NCBI GenBank assembly: GCA_963682055.1
Contig: OY821750.1
Coordinates: forward strand, 10,790,501 to 10,854,500
Source: Primula veris
Lineage: Eukaryota; Streptophyta; Magnoliopsida; Ericales; Primulaceae
Direction of reading: 5' to 3'
DNA: 64,000 nt
The notes under the pieces were generated by a model, which was given only the letters and a program-made list of their open reading frames with translations, did not search any database and was not told the DNA's origin. Positions 10,801 to 21,840 of the stretch are shown piece by piece. How positions within the stretch are numbered: position 1 is the first letter of the stretch; each line of letters begins with the position of its first letter. A program made the position numbers and the translations under genes.

Positions 10801-13800
10801 AATAGATTTTAATTATTATATATATCATGAATTTAGGAATTCTTATTAAATCGTGTTGAAATAGATCTTAGTGTACCTAACATGCTAGCTCTCAAACAAT
10901 ATCTAAGTCTGGGTACAAGTCGGCATCGACTCACAATCAATCGTTTAGCTAGTGAACTACAGCATTTGATAGGGTCAAATTGAAGTATTATTGTTATTAA
11001 CTCCTAATGTCGAGATGGTTAACTCCTAATGTCGAGATGGTTGAATGATAAAGTGCTGGTTATAATATCATTCAAAAAAAAAAATCTAATATTTTTTATG
11101 AATTTGGGCCAATGTCCATGGTAAAATCTTTTTCTTTTTAGTTTATTTTTATTAAACTTTTGCAAATTCAAACGTGAAATAAACACCCTCATTTTTTCCA
11201 TCCACATACTTCATACACGTCTCTGTGTAATGTGTATAACATAGAAGACTGAACAAGCAAAAAAAGTACTCCAAATAACAAAGTTATGTACTTTTAATTC
11301 AGAACAAGAACCTCTTCCCTGCGGCGGGTTCTTGTGATATTCACTTAGAGCACAATATACCCTCTCCTGCTTCTCTTTTTTAACTTCCTCCCAGTTAAGA
11401 TTCTTGATTTAACTGTTTAAGAATAAATTTATTTGATATTTTTAGGAATGGGGTTCCGACATTTTGAAAGAGAACACTCTCAACTCAGCTACAGTTAAAT
11501 ACACAGATTTCTTATTAGCAACAGCTTCAGGGAAAATCGAAGGGCTAAAAAGTCCTGGAAAACTTGCGACTCCTTTTGAGAGAACAAAACTTGCCGCTTA
11601 CACTTTAAGTGCCATGACACCTTGCATGAGGCTGTATGCCTTCATAGGGAAAGAGATACAAGCACTAGTGGAGTCTGGTGAAGATACTCACCCTTATAAG
11701 AAGTGGATTCAAAACTATTCCTCTAAAGATTTTCAGGTTTGGCCTGGTGTTTTCCTCGGCTTAATTTCGAATAGTTTTTGAAGGGTTTTATTTTGTACAA
11801 TATAGTATCAGCAGATTTTGATTATGCACACCAACCTAAAATAATGAGCAATTAGTACACTACAGTGACATTCTAATATAGTTGGTGAGTCAAATACGGA
11901 AATGCAATACTATTTAGTTACCAAAACCAAATATTTTATACATTTTTTTATCAGTCTTTTAAATTCTACACAGGTTATTCAATAGGAAGATGAATATTCT
12001 CTTTTATGGTTTTTTAGGTAGTGGACACATGCGGGAATAGATAATTAGGTTGGTAACAAAATGACATTTTTTGTGCTTTTGTGTATCTAATTGAAAATTG
12101 TAATCTTATGATACGTAAGTGTACAAACTTTAATTTAGCCTAAGTTTGAATCACTCGTAATGGTAAAATTGAGGCACTATCAATCATCATTTATAAGTTT
12201 CTAAATTATCCAAGCAAGATTTTGATTTAATGGCTTCTTTTCTTAAAAGGTCCCCAGAAACCTGCTTGGCTCGTTCATGCTTCTCTATTGTAAGAGCGTT
12301 AGCTGCCCAATAATGGCATCTCTGCTTTGTTAAAGGCCTAAGCTAGGACCTTTTTTTAAAGGTTTATTTTTCATCCTGCCTGAGCTAGAATCAGAAATTT
12401 CCAAATCAACTTGTTTTAACATCTTATTAATGGCTGTCTTCCACAACAGCTCAATTTTCTTATATTTTTTTTTAAAAATTATTTAGGAATCAACTCAGCA
12501 AGCAGAAGATGTTTTGGAAGATTTAAGTGTTTCTTTAACAGGGGTAGAGCTGGATATAATGGAGAAACTTTATCATCAGGCAATGAAACTGGAACTCGAT
12601 TTTTTTTGTGCTCAGCCACTTGTTCAACCAACTGTTGTACCCTTGTTAAGAGAGCACGAAAATACAGAGTATCATATTGTTATATATACGGATTTTGACT
12701 TGACATGCACAGTTGTTGATTCGTGTACTGTTTTGGGGGAGCTAGCTATAGTAACAGCACCAAAATCTGATCAAATTCCAGCTCAAAATCCATCGGGTCG
12801 GATGTCTTCATCCGACTTGAAAAGCACATGGGGAAGTCTGTCTAAGCAATATACTGAAGAGTACGAACAGTTCATTGCTAGTATCTTAAATGCTGATACA
12901 GGTCAGTATGTGAGATTTGTATAGCTAGGCTGCTGAAGTTGCTACTGATCACTATCTTGTTTCTTTTTTATTGCTTTTAAAAGAAGATGTCAGATTTTCT
13001 CACCTACCACGAGAACCTAACCCAACACGTCCTATGTGAAAATGTAGCGCCCAGCCCGCTAGGCTAACCCTAGAGGTTTGTATAAAATGCAAATAATGTT
13101 TTGTAAATAATCCACATTGCCTCTTGAACTCTTGGTACATGCTAATCTGCATGTACTATCTATTTTTTACAATCAACTCCCGGCCAAATTTAAAATGACA
13201 TAATTTTGTGTTTGGTAGACCACTTTGGATAACTGTTCTGTTGATATGTGTTTTGTCGATATCCATGCATATAGAATATTGGTTGACAAAAAGACTAGTT
13301 TGGATAATTTTGTTTTTGATATATGTATGTTATCGATATCCACACTTAATAAATATCGGTTGACGAAAAAGAGTCTTTCAAAATAGTTTTACGACAAAAG
13401 CATCTATTAGAGAGTCGTTCAAAATAGTTCCACACCAGAATTTGGTGTGAAACCGTATATGTTTTTTTCTTCTTCTCAGTACGTAGATATCGACGAAATA
13501 CATTAAAAAAAAATGAAAAGAAAGGTTAAGTTGACCATCTAAACAAAAAATTATTCCATAGTAGATGGGGGTTATTTGCATTTTACCCAGTAGTTTTTTC
13601 AGTATCTAATAAATCTTCATTTATTTGTTTCTAGTGGAGAAATTCGATTTTGAAGGCCTATGTAAAGCTCTCGAGCAACTATCTGAGTTTGAGAAACAAG
13701 CAAATTTTAGAGTAATTCAATCTGGAGTACTTAAGGGCTTGAGCCTTCAAGATATAAAACGGGCTGGGGAACGATTATCTCTTCAAGACGGTTGTGCAGA

Positions 13801-14906
13801 TTTTTTTCAAAACATTGTGAAAAAGGAAAATATAAATGCGCATTTGCAAGTTCTTTCGTATTGCTGGTGTGCTGACCTAATTAGATCAGTTTTTTCATCA
13901 GGTACGTTCCAAATTCTTTGTAACTGCGGGCGTTAAAGCCAAAATGTAGATTTAGCTATTTTAGTAACAATACTGCTGCATTGCATCTGTTCACTGCACA
14001 TATTAATTTTATGAACAAACATGTCTATGATTTTCTCACATTGCCTTGTATTTTGTGACTTTTGTCGCTCTTAGTTCTTAATTGGCATGTGAATCGCTTT
14101 AGTTTATCACATTTCACGAGTAATATTGCACCTCTTTCCATATCTATTGAAGCCGGATCTTGAAGCAGCGGTAAAAATATAAATTGTGGTTGTGAGACCA
14201 GGAGTCGAGAATGTATGGTAAGGACTTGAGATTTATTTAGAAAATGTAGTAAATATTAGGGAAATGTTTTTCATTTTGTTTTGTAAAAACTAAAATGTAG
14301 AAAGCCGTATAACAGCTGGAAGATTTGTGCACCTTTTTTCATAGAGAGTTCTAAAATTTTAAAAAATATATATAAAATCCTACGCAAGTAAACTTTCTCA
14401 TTTATGGCGGCATTAAGCCATTAATTAACCATCTTTACTTTACATTGAATCCATATAAATGGCAAGTCCTCTAATTACTCTTTTATTCAGCAGATGAGTT
14501 GAATATACTTGCAAATGAGTTTGTCTACGAAAACTCTGTATCTACTGGTGAAATTATTAGGAACGTTGAAACACCCATCGACAAGGCCCAAGCATTTGGC
14601 GATATCCTAAAAGAGTGTACCAGTGGCGAAAAGAACCTTACCGTTTATATCGGAGACTCTGTGGGTGATTTACTTTGTCTTCTTCAAGCAGATATTGGGA
14701 TTGTAATAGGGTCAAGTTCAACCTTAAGAAAAGTAGGGAGTCAATTTGGTGTATCATTTGTTCCGTTATTTGAAGGATTGGTGAAAAAGCAAAAAGAATG
14801 TGTTGGCGAAAGGTTCTCTAGTTGGAAAGGACTGTCTGGCACCTTATATACGGTCTCTACCTGGGCAGAAATACATGCTTTCATCTTGGGACCTTCGATA
14901 AAATAG
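7462..14906 (+). CDS. TH2: Bifunctional TH2 protein: TenA-like hydrolase fused to HAD thiamin monophosphate phosphatase
   Basis: Six exons by consensus GT-AG sites: 7462-7838, 10403-10511, 11446-11736, 12487-12901, 13635-13901, 14494-14906. They total 1872 nt, or 623 residues, close to the size of plant TH2. Residues ~1-70 are a Ser/Asn-rich presequence (mitochondrial targeting likely). Residues ~77-305 are the TenA domain (FWKKFRKESSF to KLYHQAMKLELDFF); plant members salvage the thiamin pyrimidine by hydrolysing aminoHMP and lack the bacterial active-site Cys. Residues ~320-620 are a HAD phosphatase. Motif I is YTDFDLTCT (D328, D330), the Lys is in PIDKAQAF (~K517), and motif IV is IGDSVGDLL (D541, D545). 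It dephosphorylates TMP to thiamin. A second in-frame ATG at codon 70 (7669) would give a cytosolic form without the presequence. The last intron ends in a cagcag tandem acceptor, so a 624-residue form is possible. No lesion seen. Confidence 0.93.
7552..7620 (+). repeat. Coding microsatellite in TH2 exon 1 (Ser then Asn runs)
   Basis: Repeated tcttca/tcatca triplets followed by aacaac/aataac triplets encode about 11 Ser and then an Asn-rich run inside the presequence. Such triplet runs are length-variable, and the region should tolerate this since it precedes the TenA domain. Confidence 0.85.
7839..10402 (+). other. TH2 intron 1 (2564 bp)
   Basis: The intron starts gtgcgt and ends ttatttccag. 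Near the donor is a (CT)n(AT)n microsatellite (about 7856-7892). The rest is AT-rich with no convincing coding segment, element ends or RNA gene seen. It is far longer than the other four introns (933, 750, 732 and 592 bp), but I could not identify an insertion explaining this. Confidence 0.8.
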
Positions 14907-16069
14907 TTATATATGCTCGGGAATGTGTCCTGTTATTAAGGAATCATTATGTATGATAAAACACCAATATATGGATTCGTGGCTGGATTTTATTATGGGC
15001 CACAGATCATATCTTCTGTTTCTATATTCCACTGCTCTTTTCAGAAATGCCAAACCCGTTGTTCTGGCTGGCTATGCTGAGCAGGTATAACATTTAACTG
15101 TCTGTCCTGTTTTGATTTTTCGCTTGCGCTTTTATTATGATGAATTCATTTTGAAGATTTGCTGATTTTAATAAATTATTTGTCAGGTTTTAAAGTTCGT
15201 GTTATGCAACGAGATTAGAATCGAGGGTGTCCAAAACTATCGTTTTGAAATCTTTTCTGAAAGGATGAGAGGAAGACTTTCTATAGATTGAATCTGGAGA
15301 TGATCAGTTCTTGTAAGACGGTTGTTGGATTACCAGCTCTGTTCACAGTAAACTCTTGAATTTATGGTATAATTTATATTTATGATAGATTTGAACCTGG
15401 TACCAGTTCTTGGTATATGAGAGGGTAACATATGATTTATGAATTGCACTATATGGTTGGTTCACGATCTAGTTCCTTCTATAAGTTTACTCCATTTTGG
15501 TACGAACCTGTATCACAAGGGCCTATCCTTACGTAAGGTCCTTGTTGTAGGCATAAAAGACTCCGAGAATCTTACTTTGAATGATACAATTGCTAATAAT
15601 TTTGGATATCCACACAATATTATTGATCATTAAGAAACATTAACGAATAGAGATGTACATCAGTGGTTTTTGGTGACATACACTCAGAAGGGTGTTTCGG
15701 TCTCTTTCCAAATATTTTTCCCCAAGGGAGTTCCTAAAGGCTAAAGGAGCATTGCAAGGATCATTTGGTTTCTTGTATTTTATATGATCAATGCCTGTGT
15801 ATTATTTTTCTAGTAAATTCTTCTCAAAAGCTTCAAAATGGTAAGATGCTGCAAATCTATTAATTGCAGTATCCAATAGCTACTAGTTACTACTTACTAT
15901 TAACAATATTAGTTTTCTCATCAGACTTGAATTTTCTGACATATTTCTCTACTGATAGTCTAGAAAAAAAGCAGTATCCAATAGTTACTATTAACAATAT
16001 CAATTTTCTTATCAAAGAGTACACTTATGACTTGTCTAACGAGCTAAAAAAAGTGTGTTTTTAACTCAA
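14907..16069. other. Region downstream of TH2; possible spliced 3' UTR
   Basis: At about 15044-15085 a short block flanked by a cttttcag acceptor and a gag|gtataa-type donor is followed by another acceptor-like ttgtcag at about 15180. These could be 3' UTR exons of TH2 or chance sites. An AATAAA-like tttaataaattatt lies at about 15166. No ORF with recognisable similarity was found. Confidence 0.3.
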
Positions 16070-16222
16070 ATAGTAGTAATTTCTTCATTAAAATTTTATT
16101 AAAGGAGAGCAAGTGATTTCACACCTATCCTGTTAACAAGACTCGAACCTTGCATCTCATATTTAATAGTGCGGGCTCTAACCCACTATGCTATTCCTAG
16201 TAGGTTCAGATAGTAGTAATTT
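16070..16222 (-). mobile_element. tRNA-derived SINE with target-site duplications
   Basis: The body is 16083-16209 (127 bp). On the minus strand it has a pol III A box TAGCATAGTGGG (16182-16193) and a B box GGTTCGAGTCT (16139-16149), about 33 bp apart, and an A-rich 3' end. It is flanked by identical 13-bp duplications atagtagtaattt (16070-16082 and 16210-16222), which extend to 17 bp with one mismatch. Internal promoter plus TSDs make a SINE far likelier than a tRNA gene. Confidence 0.88.
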
Positions 16223-17670
16223 GAGTCGGCCATGAGTTCAAAATTCTTTCGATGTATCCATTTGGTAGATGATCTAGTGTTTTCTCTAATCTGAGTTGGG
16301 TGAGATTTTTATAACTAGCTAAATGCTTTTCGTTTTGTTTGTGTAAAGACTAATTGCTATTTTCAGGCTCAAGTTAATTCGCCTAGCTTTCACCAACTTC
16401 CACTTTTGCTAGATGCATTTAGTTTCTTTTTTGAATGCATGTAAATATGATTAGCGTCTGGAGTCTTAAAACTCTTTAATGTTTTTTTTTTTCTTTTGTG
16501 GGTTTGCTTTGTAAATAACTAAATATCACTATCAAATTATTTTGATAACTTCTCACTTGTATTATTGTACTTGAATGGCAATTTGTAATAGTCTTGTTGA
16601 TGTATCAATTCCAAACTTCGTTTTTTTCTACTCTTAGAATAAGGCCTGATTTGGGTGCAGCCTACATGCGTAGCTCTTCTGTTCTTTTTGCTCGAAAATT
16701 GGATTGATTCGTCAATCAAATTATAGTTTAATGATTACGGCAGCGATACGAAATATACCCGTATGAAAATGTTGCAGGATTCAGTAGACTAACACCCAAA
16801 ATTGTTCCTTACATTATGTTGGTTAATAGTTAAGAGTTAGGAGTGACCGAGACACAAAGTTCCCATTTTAATCAGAAAAGCTACTGGCATGGTTCTTCTT
16901 TGAAAATAGTCTCTCCAAATATGTGAAGTCCCGATCCCCAATTCTCTCCAAACACTTCTATTTTCTCTCTCTTTTACCATCTTCACAGTCATGTTCACAC
17001 AAGTCCATAGACACTGACATAGTAGACAAAAGGATTGCAATCAGTGCAGAATCGGTCTCTCCCAAAAGGGACAAAACGATTTCCAAAATCGCATAAAGCA
17101 TGTTCTAACATTTACAAAAACACTCTGGGACACGTATACCCTCATGAACACGTCTCTCGGTTGCTACATGCATTACAAACAAGAAGGGTACTAAAACTCG
17201 AGGCTTGAGGTCAACACAAGAGGTATGGGAGATGAGAGAGATCATTCGATGATATTGGGGATTGTCTTATTGAGGTATGAGGAGATACATGTTTCATTGT
17301 TTTGGCACAATATGAGGGTGATTTGGGAACTGCAAATGAGGGGAGTGTATCAGTTATCAGAGCCGATCTGCCGTGAATCATGCGAAAATTTCGTGAAAAA
17401 TTTAGTGTTTGTTTCGTTAATAGCTCATGTCGTTTTCGTTCATTACCAAATGAAATGATAATGAAATAAAATATGCATTTTGTTTAGTAAACGAGATGAT
17501 AATGATTCATAGCTCTGTTCGTTTCATTAAATTTTATTTTCGTCTAATATAATATATATATATATATATATTTAAACATGTGTGTGTTTGTATCAATAAA
17601 AGTATAGGATTACTTGTAACATACTGGTTCACGTAATAAATTTAGAATTACTAAGTTACTTACAAACTAT
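16223..17670. other. Intergenic AT-rich DNA
   Basis: No gene is supported. A segment at about 17385-17520 (tttcgtgtttgtttcgtt-like) resembles the core of the MITE at 17671-17830 and may be an older related copy. An AT dinucleotide run lies at about 17549-17572. Confidence 0.5.
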
Positions 17671-17830
17671 TAGTGCTGTGAATGAAACAAAAATTTCGTG
17701 TTTGTTTCGTTAAAAACTCGTTTTGTTTTTGTTCATTACTAAACAAAATGAAACGATAACGAAAAAGTCAAAAACGAAACGAAAACGAAATTGACCGTTT
17801 TCGTCTTGTTTCGCTTTATTATCAGCCCTA
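17671..17830. mobile_element. hAT-like MITE
   Basis: About 160 bp bounded by tagtgctg at the left and cagcccta at the right, i.e. TAGKGCTG inverted ends. The interior is rich in ttcgtttcgtt/aaacgaaac segments, typical of a dispersed plant hAT-derived MITE. I could not find a clean 8-bp TSD, so the copy is old or my ends are a few bases off. Confidence 0.5.
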
Positions 17831-18000
17831 GATATGGCATCCAACACATCCAATTTGCTTAGATGCCAGCCGATTGAAGGCGCTGATTTTATTTTTCTTT
17901 AAAACATATATTTATATACAAGGTTTTTGTAATATATTGTATTATTGCGTCTATTTTCCAGTATACGTCGCCTCAGTTGGTTAGGTAGCGTCCCACTATA

Positions 18001-18444
18001 GGATCTGTTTGGAATCAGATATTTTAGTCAAAAATCTGATTTTTAAAAATGTTTGGCAAAAAATCTTGATTTTTAAAAGCTACTACAAAGTGGTTGACAT
18101 ACAAAAATCCTTGATTTCGGATTGTTAATATAAAATTACGTACATAACTATCCTAAAATAAAATATTACTTAATGTTTGTCTATAAAAAAAAAAAAAACA
18201 ATGTAAAATTTCAAAGATATGAGGGGTATATATTTCATTCTGTATAAATTTCATTTAGCTCTATAAAAAGGTGGCGGAAAAATCAAAAAATACATCAAAT
18301 AGTTGGATTATTGGATTTTAGATTCTCAAGTGTATTTTGGCCAAAAATCTAGATTTCTAAAATCAAAAAAATCTTACAAACCAAACACACATAGATTTTA
18401 AAAATCCAAAAATCAGGCTAAAAAATGTCATACCAAACGGACCC
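18001..18444. mobile_element. Tourist/Harbinger-like MITE
   Basis: The 444-bp element starts ggatctgtttgg and ends ccaaacggaccc. The inverted similarity runs inward for well over 25 bp with mismatches and includes the tctgatttttaaaaa-type segment on both arms. It is flanked by ata on both sides (17998-18000, 18445-18447). GGG(T/C)C(C/T)GTTTGG ends and 3-bp duplications fit the PIF/Harbinger type. Confidence 0.68.
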
Positions 18445-18461
18445 ATATTGATAGGTACTAA

Positions 18462-18858
18462 TAGCATCTCCAACAGTGTTGTTATCTCTATTATTAACTA
18501 AAATAGTTATGTAACAATGCATTTTTTTATCTTTCTTAGTTACGTTAAACTATATGTTATCTTTATAGATTATAGATGTTAAAAAGTTGTTAAAGTTAAC
18601 AATGTTTTTAATGTTTGTAACTGATGACATGACAAACACATCCCACAATTAATATTATTATCTGCTATAAATTCTTCGCATAAGAATAGTGATCACTAAA
18701 ATAAAAGAGAAATTATTAATTAAAAATTGATAACATTGTTAGTTTGAAACTAATGTGGTTATTAAATTTAAAATGCATGTGTCATTTAACATCTTTTTAA
18801 ATGATGATGTGTCATTATTTAATATTAAAAAATTAACAAAAGTATTCTGAATGCTCTA
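18462..18858. mobile_element. Possible MITE with GAGCATCTCC-type ends
   Basis: The left end tagcatctccaacagtgttgttatc and the reverse complement of the right end (tagagcattcagaatacttttgtta) are loosely similar, as in a common plant MITE family. The interior is AT-rich with no coding capacity. No convincing TSD. Confidence 0.38.
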
Positions 18859-18914
18859 AGCGAATTTATTTATTTTGCTTTTACTTTTAAAAAGATTGGT
18901 AAAAAAATTATAAT

Positions 18915-18982
18915 TGTTGTGTTTGAAGATCGAATATGAGACCTCCAGAATATATAAGGAGTGCTCTACCATTGGACCAGAA
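18915..18982 (-). mobile_element. tRNA-like head of a decayed SINE
   Basis: On the minus strand GGTCCAATGGTAGAGCAC looks like an A box and GGTCTCATATTCGATCTTC like a B box, at tRNA-like spacing. The cloverleaf is not complete. The flanks contain similar aaattat strings, a possible short TSD. It could also be a tRNA pseudogene. Confidence 0.4.
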
Positions 18983-19840
18983 CAAATTATTATACAAAAT
19001 TGCATTTTTTTTAGCTATTAATCATTATTTTAATGTTTAAGTTATACTTAAAAGGCGCCTTTTAATTTTTGATAAATTAATGGCTTATGTGTTTTACACC
19101 ATAGAACCGGCCATGTTAGTTATACTGAGCAATATTAAGGGGTGAGTGTAAATATTTTGTTTCAAAACAACTCGTGTGATTAGATTGTTCTTGTCGGACG
19201 AAATCAAGTATCGGTCAATGAAAAAATATTAATTTAAAAAATCGGTGGAGCGGCTAGGAGCCACTTGAGAACATGTACATATCAATGTATAGAAAATCGA
19301 ATTTATTTGAAAAATAAACTACTTTGCTTTCGAATATGAGTTTGGTGTTTCAATTAGTAACCGTCTCAACATTTACAATCAGATACTTGCCAAATGAAAT
19401 AAACTTTCTTTATTGTTTGGAAAATTATAAATGAGTACTATAATCTACGTAGATAATTTCTTGTATCGTATTTAATGGTTTTTAGAAAAAAATGAATTTT
19501 CTTTTATTTAAATTTCTCATCATAATTTTGAGATAAAAATTTGCAATTCTTTTTCTTGTTGAATTGCTAATAACTTAATTAGTTTCTAATTAAATGGAGA
19601 TAGTAATTGTTGAACGTTGATTCTTCAAATCAATTATTTTGATGATAACAATATTTGTAAAACATGTTAAAAGCTCGTTTTGCGTACTAATCATTCATCG
19701 AGTGTATTAAAGGTTCAAAATGATAAATTGCGAAATTACGAAGCCAATGGTTCAAGCGGAACTAAAATCGGATTAGAAACGAATTAGTTATGGGGTTTCG
19801 AGGTTTGTCGAGAAAACCAAAAACAAGCCCAGAACAAAAA

Positions 19841-20080
19841 CGACTGATTCATAAGCTTAAACGATCGATCATTTCAGTGAAATTTTCTTCCAGTGAGCTC
19901 AACACAAAAACGACCGATCGCAGGCTTAAAACGACCGATCGTTTTAAGTGTGTTTTCTTCCGGTGAGCAAAGAACAAAAACGACCGATCGCCAGAATCAA
20001 CGACCGATCGTTTCAGTGCTGAATTCTTCCAGTGAGCCAAGATGAAAAACGATCGATCGTTTTACAGAAACGACCGATCG
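19841..20080 (+). promoter_or_regulatory. Phased array of paired CGACCGATCG near-palindromes in the 5' LTR
   Basis: Motif starts are at 19841/19862, 19911/19932, 19981/20001 and 20050/20071. The two members of a pair are 20-21 bp apart and pairs recur every 69-70 bp. Between pairs lies a conserved cttccagtgagc block. The core CGATCG is palindromic and CpG-rich in an otherwise AT-rich LTR. Such spacing of about two helical turns suggests a protein-binding array in U3; no binding protein is known from the sequence. Confidence 0.85.
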
Positions 20081-20820
20081 TTTTTGTAGAATTTCAAATT
20101 CCAGCTTTTAAGCTCTTCCTGAAAATTGGGCGAACCACTGCATTAACCAGCATTCAATTCTGCCAACAACTAGCAACGGTCTGAAATTAATTGCTGAAGC
20201 TTCTCTCCCTACAAAAGGCTCCCAATCCCTTTGAAGAAAAAAAAAAAAGCATCCAAAACATTTTAAGCAAATACTACTAAGAAATTCTTAAAGCTTATAC
20301 TACCAAAATCTCACTTGTTTTATTAAATATTCTCGAAAGTATTATTCTTGTAATTCTATAAACTTCGAGATATTATTTGTTAGTGAGTGATCAAATTTGT
20401 AAAAGAGTAATTTTATTAACTCATTTGTGAGCGAGTGAATTGGGTAGAGGCTTTTAAGCAAGTGTAGCTTAAAAGCTCTAGGTCATTTATTCGGGATACT
20501 CATATAGTGAGGGGGAGCGTAATCGGTTGATTAAGCTCGTTAAGGTGTAACCTTGAAACGAAGATTTTAGTGAAACACTCGGTAGTGAAAATACCGAGGA
20601 GAGGACGTAGGCGCGGTTTGCCGAACCTCTATAAATCTTGCGTTATTTCTTTCCCTTAACTCTTACTTTTCGTATTTATTTATCGCTTACATTTATTGCT
20701 TGCTTAGATTTATCTAGCAATAATTAGTTATCGAAAGAGTTTTTGTTATAAATATCACACATTAACCTAGTAAATAACCCATAGATTTCATTCCGCGAAA
20801 AACGTACAAAACCTTATTCA

Positions 20821-20840
20821 CCCCCCCCCCCCCCCCCCCC
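20821..20840 (+). repeat. Poly(C) tract in 5' LTR
   Basis: Twenty consecutive C residues near the 3' end of the LTR. The matching tract in the 3' LTR (29402-29428) has 27, so the length has changed since insertion or is uncertain from sequencing. Confidence 0.9.
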
Positions 20841-20873
20841 TCTCTAAGGTTTAGACTCCTACGGACCAACAAT

Positions 20874-20885
20874 TGGTATCAGAGC
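20874..20885 (+). other. Primer binding site, initiator tRNA-Met
   Basis: TGGTATCAGAGC begins two bases after the 5' LTR end. It is the canonical copia site complementary to the 3' end of initiator tRNA-Met. Confidence 0.96.
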
Positions 20886-20937
20886 TTAGCTATTCTATTC
20901 ATAAAAATCTAACGATTTTATAGTTTAAAGATCCACT

Positions 20938-21840
20938 ATGTCTTCATACGCCGACTCTAAATCCATAACTAGGCCACCATTCTTTGACGGTACTAACTAT
21001 CCCTATTGGAGAGACCTTATGAAAAATTTCCTTTGTGGTTTTGAAATAGACCAATGGATAAGTATTAGTAAAGGCTATAGAACGCCTAGGAGAAATGGCG
21101 AAGATAAACTTGTAGAGGAACTAGACACCGATGAACGCCTCGCATTTTCCCTAAATTGTAGGGCTATGACTTCTATCACTTGTGCGCTCTCGCCTAGTGA
21201 ATATGATAAGATTTCCGGTTGTGACACCGCTAAGCAAATGTGGGATAAGCTAGCTATTATGCACGAAGGAACTAGTCAAGTTAAGGACTCTAAAATTAGC
21301 ATGCTTATTCATGATTATGAATTATTTAAAGTCGATGATGACGAGTCTATTGCTTCTATGTACACTCGTTTTACTAAGATTACTAATGATCTTAAAAGAC
21401 TTGAAAAGGTATACTCTAGCAAGGAGATGGTGACGAAAATCCTTCGAAGTCTTCCAAGGAAGTGGGAATCGAAAGTGACGGCCATACAAGAGGCCAAGGA
21501 CATGAACACTCTCTCTCTCGACAACCTCATTGGATCCCTAAGCACTCATGAACTCGACATGACGACTCGAAAGCATGAGGATGACTCGAAAAAGAAGAAA
21601 GGCATTGCCTTCAAATGCACAACAAATGACGATAGCGAAAATGATTCATCTAGTGAGGATGATGAGATGGCTCTCTTTGCCAAACGTTACAACAAATTCC
21701 TAAGTTGGAAAAAGAAGGGTGGACAACGATTTCGGAAAAAGGAATATAAGGAAGAGACTTCCGAAAAATCTAGCAAAAAGGACGAAATCATTTGCTACAA
21801 ATGTCACAAACCCGGCATATGCAAAACGAATGTCCCTTGA
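20938..21840 (+). pseudogene. Sirevirus-like gag, N-terminal part, frameshifted in the zinc knuckle
   Basis: The frame starts 52 bp after the primer site and encodes the UBN2-type capsid domain of copia gag: PPFFDGTNYPYWRDLMKNF near the N terminus, TAKQMWDKLAIMHEGT, then LRSLPRKWESKVTAIQEAKD. A Lys- and acid-rich linker leads to the knuckle CYKCHKPG. There the frame breaks: a missing base near 21813 turns the rest into a short tail ending at 21840, while HMQNECPLKKK continues in another frame. The frame here is the same as that of pol. Confidence 0.88.

Larger units (their letters stand above)
19608..20871 (+). repeat. 5' LTR of the Sirevirus-like element
   Basis: 1264 bp, TGTTGAACG...GACCAACA. 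It contains four 70-bp units with paired CGACCGATCG motifs (19841-20080). A TATA-like ctacaaaaggc lies at about 20209, with another (tataaat) at about 20630. A 20-nt C run (20821-20840) sits near the end of U5. The site gtaat precedes it. Confidence 0.96.

Noticed and set aside
14907..15400. TPP riboswitch in the TH2 3' region
   Set aside because: I looked for the conserved CUGAGA and pyrophosphate-sensor elements and found no convincing pair; plant TPP riboswitches belong to THIC.
16083..16209. Functional tRNA gene
   Set aside because: A and B boxes are present but there is no complete cloverleaf, and the segment has TSDs, so it is a SINE.
19849..20040. Open frame on the minus strand in the LTR (also 28431-28622 and 25647-26075) with repeated DRSF/RSVV words
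   Set aside because: The repeated peptide is only the translation of the CGACCGATCG motif array; both LTRs show it and no start context or domain supports a protein.
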